From Enterobacter oligotrophicus (GTDB lineage Bacteria > Pseudomonadota > Gammaproteobacteria > Enterobacterales > Enterobacteriaceae), in contig NZ_AP019007.1 of NCBI RefSeq assembly GCF_009176645.1, positions 1,240,001-1,304,000 on the forward strand: DNA of 64,000 bases, read 5' to 3'. Below are positions 58,459 through 64,000 of this stretch, one piece after another. The stretch's first letter is position 1. Every line of letters starts with the position of its first letter. A model generated the notes under the pieces. It searched no databases, was not told where the DNA came from, and saw nothing but the letters and a program-made list of their open reading frames with translations. The translations under genes and the position numbers were made by a program.

Positions 58459-59562
58459 TCAAATAAGTTGGAACAAGTTTCTGGGATTGGAAATCGGTCG
58501 GTTGACTGAGAACAATTCCCTAATTAACTCTTGGCTTAAACCGGTTTTCATAAGAATCTTCATCCATGCAACATCGTCCAACATTTCGATCGCTTCGGCT
58601 AGCATACTTGGTTCTTCAGGGCGTAAGAATTCATCACCAGGTTCCACTTTGGTATACCCTTTGGAGTTCAGATGCATATAACCAGTTCTAGCCTGTTCCT
58701 GGGTTAATAGCCCCAATGTACTGGCTCGATAAATGCACATTTTAAGGCTTATTTTCCACCTAAGTTTAAAATCAACCAAAGCGTTCCAATCGAATTGTTT
58801 GCCTCTTATGCGTGGAAATTCCTTTATGAAAGATAATCGTGGAACAAGCAATGCGCTCGAAAAGCGATCAGCTTGTGATTCCGTCATTTTATCGCCAGTA
58901 GTTATGCCTTCATGCATGACCAAGTGCCCCAATTCATGGCCTATATCTGAGCGAAATCTACATATGCTTTTTTTGACATTATTCCTGATGATGACAGGCC
59001 TGTTATTGTGGACAGTAAAAGCATCAACGCGATCATCTACCCCCGTTACATGAGCAACTATTACCCCTAAACTCTCCACCAACTTAACCATCGACGAGAT
59101 TGGACCCAGCCCCAAATTCCAGGCACGCCGACAGTCTTCTGCCACACGTTCGATATCATTTGGAGTAAGTAATTCAGTGCCAGGATGTTCCGGTATATTG
59201 ACATCAGGGAATTCAATTTCGCCTTCAACCGCGGAGATTAAAATATTAAGAATCTCCGCTCTGGCCAGAACACTATTAGTAAGAGTTTGAGTTCTGGACT
59301 TTTTACTCCTGAAATGGCAAACATCGCTTTCCAGGGCATATTTTCTTTCAGTAAATAGGAAATCAGGTTTAATCATAAGAGCCGAAGCTATTAACTCTAA
59401 CAATTGCTCTGATGGCCTAAACCCTTTTTCTAATTTACTAACGAATTGTTTTGTCTTGCCAATTTTTTCGGCTAACTCTTCGCAAGAAAGCCCAACAGCC
59501 ATCCTAGCTAATTTGAGCTTATCCCCACGATAATCAGTGAAGTCAATCACCTGATGTTCCAT
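58459..59562 (-). CDS. XRE-type HTH and ImmA/IrrE metallopeptidase fusion
   Basis: The 367-residue protein has a helix-turn-helix (about 14-62: KLARMAVGLSCEELAEKIGK, QFVSKLEKG) followed by a zinc peptidase domain with HELGH at 209-213 and a likely third ligand, Glu228, in ESQADRFSSALLVP. Such proteins (ImmA of ICEBs1, IrrE) cut repressors or act as regulators and antitoxins on mobile elements. Here both functions sit in one chain, which suggests a self-regulating switch. Composition is more AT-rich than the core. Its start overlaps the end of the upstream gene by 20 bases. Confidence 0.88.
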   Translation of the reverse strand: MEHQVIDFTDYRGDKLKLARMAVGLSCEELAEKIGKTKQFVSKLEKGFRPSEQLLELIASALMIKPDFLFTERKYALESDVCHFRSKKSRTQTLTNSVLARAEILNILISAVEGEIEFPDVNIPEHPGTELLTPNDIERVAEDCRRAWNLGLGPISSMVKLVESLGVIVAHVTGVDDRVDAFTVHNNRPVIIRNNVKKSICRFRSDIGHELGHLVMHEGITTGDKMTESQADRFSSALLVPRLSFIKEFPRIRGKQFDWNALVDFKLRWKISLKMCIYRASTLGLLTQEQARTGYMHLNSKGYTKVEPGDEFLRPEEPSMLAEAIEMLDDVAWMKILMKTGLSQELIRELFSVNRPISNPRNLFQLI

Positions 59563-60193
59563 TGTTACTCACATCCAAATCTTGATCTTTCTTACGACGA
59601 CGAAGAGACGCTTTGCCGATCTCTGCTTCGTCAGGAAGGGTATTGGAATCAAGGGGCATAAGTGGTACGGAAGCTGTAGATTGGTGAGAAACCATACTGA
59701 CCTGTGCACCATATGAGTTAAACCCAACGAGAGCCACCTCCCATCGTGGCAATGTGGACTCTAGCTCACCATCCTCTTCTTCGGATATAAATGGCTCGGC
59801 TAAAATTCGCCATGTAATATCTTGCTCGGCCTCACATTCACCAAACAAAGAAAGCTGTTCATGCTCAACTTTATTTCGGAGAAGACGATGTCTCTTCTTC
59901 GGGTTATCAATGCAATCTTTAGAAAATTGCAAAGGCACTTTATTTAGAGCTACAACATAGTCTAATCCCTTCGAAACCATTTCAAGGCCGGGAATAGTAC
60001 CTTCGCTTTGAATCAGATGATTTCTCACCCAATCGTAAGCCCTTACACCTTCAGACCAGTTACTATCCAATGTGTGCTTATGGTAGTACAACTGCTCCAA
60101 GACGTTAGCAATTTCAGCCAACAGCTGACGAACATTGCTTTCAGCAAGATAAGGCTGAAACTCCCAACAAGGTGCTAACTGGTTGTCACTCAT
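59543..60193 (-). CDS. Unknown protein, partner of the XRE-ImmA gene
   Basis: The 216-residue protein matches no family I know. It starts MSDNQLAPCWEFQPYLAESN. The N-terminal two thirds look helical, with conserved-looking Tyr, Trp and His (LYYHKHTLDSNW; YDWVRNHLIQSEG), and the C-terminal tail is basic (KASLRRRKKDQDLD). No signal peptide or membrane helix. The 3' end overlaps the start of the XRE-ImmA gene by 20 bases, so the pair is transcribed together with this gene first. It could be a substrate of the protease or the effector of a two-gene system. Confidence 0.72.
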   Translation of the reverse strand: MSDNQLAPCWEFQPYLAESNVRQLLAEIANVLEQLYYHKHTLDSNWSEGVRAYDWVRNHLIQSEGTIPGLEMVSKGLDYVVALNKVPLQFSKDCIDNPKKRHRLLRNKVEHEQLSLFGECEAEQDITWRILAEPFISEEEDGELESTLPRWEVALVGFNSYGAQVSMVSHQSTASVPLMPLDSNTLPDEAEIGKASLRRRKKDQDLDVSNNGTSGD

Positions 60194-60228
60194 TTCAAGT
60201 TTCGCTTTTTTTTGGATTCGTAAACCAT

Positions 60229-60257
60229 ATATTTTCGCATTTTTCTGATTTTGTCAA
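60229..60257 (-). promoter_or_regulatory. Likely promoter of the unknown/XRE-ImmA pair
   Basis: On the minus strand a consensus TTGACA (60257-60252), a 17-base spacer and AAATAT (60234-60229) lie 36 bases before the start of the unknown gene. The surrounding sequence is AT-rich. Confidence 0.55.
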
Positions 60258-60722
60258 CCAACTAAATTAAAAAAACCGCTGAGTGAACTAACTCTTCAAG
60301 GAGAACCATTTTCTTAGCGGGATATATGGCCTACGTGCGGTATCGTACTGATCTCAGGGCGCTGAATTTGGTTTGTTTTGTTGGGTTGGGTGCGCGACTT
60401 CGTTTTTGGAATCTGGCTACGGTGATGAGGACGTCCCCTCTCACATTCTACATACACTCTCGCCTCTTACTGCAAGTGAAGTGTTTGTAGTCGTGCGTTG
60501 CCATTCGTTAACCATAGCAAATCTAATCTCGACGGGGCTCAAATGAATAAAAACCATTTATTTTCAATAAATTAATCTAACGCCATCAGTTTTGATGGCA
60601 AAGAGACTCTTTCCGGACTCATTATTTTCTCTCCGGACTCCACTTTTTAACCCGGACCTATACCTCCCCTTCCCGTTCCGCGCTATAACCGCTTCGACAC
60701 TCTGTTCCCGTGAGGTGCAATC
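60258..60722. other. Long control region upstream of alpA
   Basis: This gap between the divergent XRE-ImmA pair and alpA encodes no protein I can support. It holds the hairpin GCCATCA/TGATGGC with a four-base loop (60582-60599) and three CCGGAC repeats just before alpA. The stretch 60310-60540 is of mixed composition without a recognisable RNA or att site; a small RNA of the kind used by P4 immunity cannot be excluded. Confidence 0.5.
60612..60659 (+). repeat. Three CCGGAC direct repeats upstream of alpA
   Basis: TCCGGACTC occurs at 60612 and 60632, and the related CCCGGACCT at 60651, about two helical turns apart. Evenly spaced sites on one face of the DNA just before a regulator gene suggest a protein-binding region for promoter control. 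Confidence 0.65.
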
Positions 60723-60938
60723 ATGAAAACCTGTGCTGACAGTAACGATGCTTTTCCCGAAAGCGGCAATGTGCGTATGCGGCAGGTGGTCCAGTTTCTG
60801 GCGATGAGTGAATCGTCGGTTTACCGCCTGATTAAAAACACCGACTTTCCCCGCCCCGTCCATCTCTCTTCCCGACTGGTGGTCTTTGATGCTGCTGAAA
60901 TCCGCCAGTGGCAACAGCGCCGCACCGCCATCCGTTAA
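60723..60938 (+). CDS. AlpA-family transcriptional regulator
   Basis: The 71-residue DNA-binding protein belongs to the AlpA/phage P4 Vis group (winged helix-turn-helix of the MerR/excisionase type). The visible pattern is RMRQVVQFLAMSESSVYRLI (helix-turn-helix, about 18-37), then NTDFPRPVHLSSRLVVFDAAEIRQWQQRR. In P4-like elements such proteins regulate promoters and assist excision. It is 35 bases before the DUF927 gene and probably co-transcribed with it. Confidence 0.88.
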   Translation: MKTCADSNDAFPESGNVRMRQVVQFLAMSESSVYRLIKNTDFPRPVHLSSRLVVFDAAEIRQWQQRRTAIR

Positions 60939-60973
60939 TCCACGCTCAGGGATGAGCCGACCGATACCCCATC

Positions 60974-63043
60974 ATGAAACGCGCCCCTTTTCTCAACAAG
61001 CAGTCTCCCGACCGCACGCTCGAAGTGGTGATCCTCGCCGGAAGCCTGGCATGGGAGACCTCACGCGTCTGGCGAAAAGATCCCGACCGGGAAGATGATA
61101 TTCCCCCGGTGGTACTCGGCCCGGATGAACTGGCCGATCTGGACAACCTGACCATTATCAGGCCCGACACGCTCTATGCCCGTGTACTTCGTACCGGCGA
61201 TATACGCGAAGAAGACCTGCTGAAAATCGCCGTAAAACTGGCACACGCGGGTGTGCAGATGGCGCGGCTGATGACCCCCGACGGTGAGTTAGTGGAGAAC
61301 TGGACCGGGCAGCTTGAACGCCTGCGGCAGGAAAGGCCTTCCGACATCCTGCCGGATCACTTCCGCCTCGATGAAGAGGCACTGTGGTTTGACAAGCACA
61401 CCGAACGCCGGGACGGTGAAAGCGATGTCCAGCCCCAGCGCATCTGTTCCCCTCTGCGCGTCACCGCCATCACCTGCGACAGCCATGACGGCAGCTATGG
61501 CCGACTGCTGGAATGGCACACCACCACCGGGCAGTTGCGGCGCTGGGCCATGCCGATGGCGATGCTCAGCGGCAACGGCGAGGAGCTGCGGCGCATCCTG
61601 CTGGAGAACGGTCTGACCTATATCTCCACCCGCCCCGCCCTGCGCAGCCTGCTGTGTGAATACATCTCGCGGTCACTCCCCGGACGCCGGGTCACCTGCG
61701 TGGAGAAAACCGGCTGGCACAACGGGGTATACGTGCTCCCGGATGAAGTTATCGGTCCCGGTGGCGACAATGTCATCCTTCAGGGCAGCCACTACCTGAC
61801 TGGTGGCTTTGCGCAGGCAGGGACGCTGGCAGAGTGGCAGGAGCAGGTCGCCGCACTCTGTGCAGGCAACTCGCGTCTGGTCTTTGCCGTCTGCTGTGCG
61901 CTGGCCACCCCGCTGCTGCGCCTGACCGGAACGTGTGGCGGGGGTTTCCACCTGCGCGGTGAGTCCACCGATGGCAAGACCACGGTGATGAAAGTGGCCG
62001 CTTCCGTCTGCGGTGGCACGGATTACTGGCACTCCTGGCGGGCCACCGGGAATGCGCTGGAGGGAATTGCCAGTCGCCACAATGATGCCCTGCTGCCGCT
62101 CGATGAACTGCGCGAAGTGGATCCGCGTGAAGCCGGGATGATTGCCTATATGCTGGCGAACGGCCAGGGCAAGGGGCGCGCCCGCACCGACGGCGAGGTA
62201 CGCAGCCGCAGGCACTGGACGCTGCTGCTGTTCTCCACCGGGGAGCTGTCGCTGGCGGAACACACCGAACGCGCCGGGGAGCGTCTCTACGCCGGGATGG
62301 ACGTGCGCATGGTACAAATCCCCAGCGACACCGGGCAGCATGGCGCGTTTGAGCAGCTACACGGCTTTGCCAGCGGCCAGCAGTTCGCCGATACCCTCTG
62401 CGACAGGGTGGCCCGCTTTCACGGCACCGCCTTTCGTGCCTGGCTGGCCTTCCTCACCCACGACCAGGACGCCAGCACCACGCTGGCGAGAGAGTTACTT
62501 CGCCGCTACCAGACCGCCCTGATGCCGGACAACGCTGGAAACCAGGTGCAGCGCATCGTGGCCCGTTTTGCCCTGCTGGCGGCGGCCGGAGAGATAGCGA
62601 CGCTGCACGGCATCACGGGCTGGCAGGAAGGCACGGCGTATGAGGCGGTGCAGATCTGCCTGCACGCCTGGCTGAACGAGCGCGGCCATATTGCCAACCA
62701 GGAAGATGAAGGCGTGCTGGCGCAGATCAAACGGTTTATCACCGCGCACCAGTACAGCCGCTTTGCCTCGTGGGATGGCCCGGACCGCCCGCTGAATATG
62801 GCAGGCTTTCGCCGGGTGGAAAAAGATCCGCTGACGGGCGAGGAACACACACTGTTCTTCATCCTGCCGGAGGGCTGGCGGGAAATATGCTGGGGATTCA
62901 GTCCTGCCAGAGCGGCCAGATTATGCCAGGAAGCAGAATGCCTGCAGCTCGGCAGCGACGGGAAATACCAGTCGCAGGTTCGCCTGCCGGAGATCGGCAA
63001 AACCAGGGTTTACCGGCTTACCTCCCGCATCCTCAGTATCTGA
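60974..63043 (+). CDS. DUF927-domain helicase-like protein
   Basis: The 689-residue protein carries a DUF927 domain, a P-loop NTPase group found in satellites and integrative elements where a replicative helicase/primase is expected. Walker A is GESTDGKT (329-336) and the likely Walker B acidic pair is Asp377-Glu378 in LLPLDEL. Upstream is a beta-rich region with CEKTGWHNGVYVLPD-like sequence (VEKTGWHNGVYVLPDEV). I see no clear primase (zinc or TOPRIM) domain in the N-terminal 250 residues. GC-rich, unlike its neighbours. The GTGGKACA repeat array begins 27 bases after the stop, which suggests that this protein acts there. Confidence 0.85.
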   Translation: MKRAPFLNKQSPDRTLEVVILAGSLAWETSRVWRKDPDREDDIPPVVLGPDELADLDNLTIIRPDTLYARVLRTGDIREEDLLKIAVKLAHAGVQMARLMTPDGELVENWTGQLERLRQERPSDILPDHFRLDEEALWFDKHTERRDGESDVQPQRICSPLRVTAITCDSHDGSYGRLLEWHTTTGQLRRWAMPMAMLSGNGEELRRILLENGLTYISTRPALRSLLCEYISRSLPGRRVTCVEKTGWHNGVYVLPDEVIGPGGDNVILQGSHYLTGGFAQAGTLAEWQEQVAALCAGNSRLVFAVCCALATPLLRLTGTCGGGFHLRGESTDGKTTVMKVAASVCGGTDYWHSWRATGNALEGIASRHNDALLPLDELREVDPREAGMIAYMLANGQGKGRARTDGEVRSRRHWTLLLFSTGELSLAEHTERAGERLYAGMDVRMVQIPSDTGQHGAFEQLHGFASGQQFADTLCDRVARFHGTAFRAWLAFLTHDQDASTTLARELLRRYQTALMPDNAGNQVQRIVARFALLAAAGEIATLHGITGWQEGTAYEAVQICLHAWLNERGHIANQEDEGVLAQIKRFITAHQYSRFASWDGPDRPLNMAGFRRVEKDPLTGEEHTLFFILPEGWREICWGFSPARAARLCQEAECLQLGSDGKYQSQVRLPEIGKTRVYRLTSRILSI

Positions 63044-63060
63044 GTGCAGTCTCACGTGTC

Positions 63061-63272
63061 TTAAAAAAAGGTGGTACAGGGTGGGACAAGTGGTACACGC
63101 AGAGCTGGCGAGGGTTACAGCGTCCCACCTTAGAGAATTTGGTTAAAAAAAGGTGGTACAGGGTGGGACAGCCGTTGCTAAATCTGTCCCACTTTTCCGA
63201 CTGGCATTTTTCAGGTGGTACAGCGCAAAGCCACGGCTGGCGCGGTTGTACCACTTGTCCCACCTGTACCAC
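63061..63272. repeat. Array of GTGGKACA repeats, candidate replication origin
   Basis: A 28-base perfect direct repeat (63061-63088 and 63143-63170; TTA6-A then GGTGGTACAGGGTGGGACA) is part of a denser pattern. GTGGTACA occurs forward at 63071, 63090, 63153 and 63215 and reversed at 63247 and 63265. GTGGGACA occurs forward at 63081 and 63163 and reversed at 63185 and 63256. That is ten exact 8-mers in about 200 bases, plus one variant at 63121. Such iterons next to a helicase gene resemble the ori/crr regions of P4-type elements. Function is inferred. Confidence 0.75.
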
Positions 63273-63545
63273 CTCAAAAACAGAAGGAATGAAAATGGCG
63301 AAAAGGGAGTGAAAAGGCAAAGGCTGAAAGGAAGGGAGAATAAGGGGAACGGACTTGCCCGAAAAATTCCGAAGCATAAACAACATACGAAGTTAAAGCA
63401 ATAACAACAACTTACATTTCAAGCGCTTAGAAGCGAGATTTCACGTTACAGTAACAATTTAATATATTGATATCATTAACTATTCCCCATATCTTATATT
63501 CATAATATAATCATTGCTAACATTAATAAAAAGTCGAGAACTGCA
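63273..63545. other. Gene-free stretch with a sharp drop in GC
   Basis: After the repeat array composition falls steeply from about 63380. No credible gene is seen; a short frame from 63295 stops after a few codons. TATAAT at 63506-63511, 35 bases before the next ATG, is a possible -10 of the ATPase gene, but a -35 at the proper distance is not evident. The border near 63380 may be the seam between the element backbone and a cargo module. Confidence 0.5.
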
Positions 63546-64000
63546 ATGGAACTCAGAAGAATATCTGTAAATAATTTGTTCGGAATTTTAAACTATGATA
63601 TTGATTTAGGGAACTCAGAAACAATTATTATTACCGGACCAAACGGTTACGGAAAAACCATGCTTTTAAAGATAATTGACAACATTTTAAATAAAAATAT
63701 AGATTTTTTCTTTGATTTGCGATTTGAAGAAATAAAAGTTGAACTTGACACCATATTACTATGTATAGAGAAACAAAAAAATAAGAATGTTGCAGTTACG
63801 GTAGTCGATTATGTAAACGATAAAAAACGACAGGAAGTATTCACTCTAAATAAAAACAAAGAACTTGACGTTGATTATTTTGATGAAATATATAATAAAC
63901 TATTAATCTGTGACAACATAGATTCTGATTCTATACTAAAATCATACAATCATGAGGAAATATTAAATTACTATAAAATTAAAAAAATAAAACTTCATAA
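63546..64000 (+). CDS. Start of an AAA/ABC-type P-loop ATPase (partial)
   Basis: From ATG 63546 an open frame of 151 codons runs off the window. It begins MELRRISVNNLFGILNYDID and has a Walker A motif GPNGYGKT at residues 31-38, with the arrangement (beta strand, loop, strand, P-loop) of SMC/RecF/OLD-like ATPases. The rest of the ATPase is missing. Codon use is extremely AT-rich (Lys AAA, Asn AAT, Ile ATA), unlike the whole window. ATPases of this layout are common in anti-phage systems such as OLD-nuclease, Septu-like and PARIS-like modules, but which applies cannot be told from this part. Confidence 0.8.
   Translation, partial: MELRRISVNNLFGILNYDIDLGNSETIIITGPNGYGKTMLLKIIDNILNKNIDFFFDLRFEEIKVELDTILLCIEKQKNKNVAVTVVDYVNDKKRQEVFTLNKNKELDVDYFDEIYNKLLICDNIDSDSILKSYNHEEILNYYKIKKIKLH

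Larger units (their letters stand above)
56287..64000. mobile_element. P4-like integrative element at ssrA (partial)
   Basis: Next to the 3' end of ssrA lies a tyrosine integrase gene in the same direction, the usual arrangement for elements integrated into tmRNA genes. It is followed by genes not seen in the core: an unknown protein, an XRE-ImmA pair, AlpA, a DUF927 helicase-like protein, a repeat array and an AT-rich ATPase. Base composition varies sharply. No second copy of the ssrA 3' end appears before 64000, so the far end lies outside. No structural, portal or size-determination genes are in the visible part. Confidence 0.85.

Noticed and set aside
60974..63043. Long antisense and alternate frames in the GC-rich DUF927 gene
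   Set aside because: High GC leaves long shadow frames; only the 689-codon frame shows family motifs and normal codon use.
63032..63044. CTCAG-TAT-CTGAG repeat at the DUF927 stop as a terminator
   Set aside because: The stem is only five bp and no T tract follows.
56287..64000. CRISPR array, insertion sequences or phage structural genes in the element
   Set aside because: No regularly spaced repeats with unique spacers, no transposase frame, and no capsid, portal, terminase, Sid, Delta or Psu-like protein in the visible part.

Overview
The window is a chromosomal segment of a gamma-proteobacterium of the order Enterobacterales. Gene order and protein sequences follow the Escherichia coli yfhH-to-ssrA interval almost gene for gene. 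The moderately high GC of the core, and extra genes such as an SMP-30 lactonase between pheA and tyrA and a PepSY/DUF2946 pair beside rplS, suggest Enterobacter or a close relative rather than E. coli. No base-level comparison could be run, so the genus is an inference.

Core left part (1-23.8 kb): the end of a yfhH-like regulator and yfhL; then, on the minus strand, lepA-lepB-rnc-era-recO-pdxJ-acpS (signal peptidase, ribosome-linked GTPases, RNase III, DNA repair, cofactor synthesis). Next come the envelope-stress operon rpoE-rseA-rseB-rseC, nadB with a perfect NadR box, trmN6, srmB, grcA with an FNR-type site, ung, yfiF, trxC, tapT, patZ, pssA, yfiM and kgtP. An rRNA operon (16S, tRNA-Glu(UUC), 23S, 5S; minus strand, 23965-29242 with promoters P1 and P2) sits where E. 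coli has rrnG.

Core right part (29.3-56.3 kb): clpB behind a sigma-32 promoter, pgeF, rluD, bamD, raiA, the attenuated pheL-pheA operon, an SMP-30 lactonase, the aroF-tyrA operon with three TyrR-type boxes, and yfiL-yfiR-dgcN-yfiB (cyclic-di-GMP control). It continues with a PepSY/DUF2946 metal-linked pair, the rpsP-rimM-trmD-rplS operon, ffh, ypjD, yfjD (CTG start), grpE (sigma-32 promoter), nadK, recN (two LexA boxes), bamE, ratA-ratB, smpB and tmRNA.

Accessory part (56.3-64.0 kb, running off the window): a P4-like integrative element inserted at the 3' end of ssrA. It has a tyrosine integrase broken by a one-base shift in a C run, a small unknown gene coupled to it, a convergent XRE-HTH/ImmA-IrrE metallopeptidase with an overlapping unknown partner, an AlpA-type regulator and a DUF927 helicase-like protein. 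A 0.2-kb array of GTGGKACA repeats follows and is a good candidate replication origin. Last comes the start of a very AT-rich gene for a P-loop ATPase. The unknown pair, the repeat array and the truncated ATPase are the parts most likely to hold something undescribed; the rest is conserved housekeeping.
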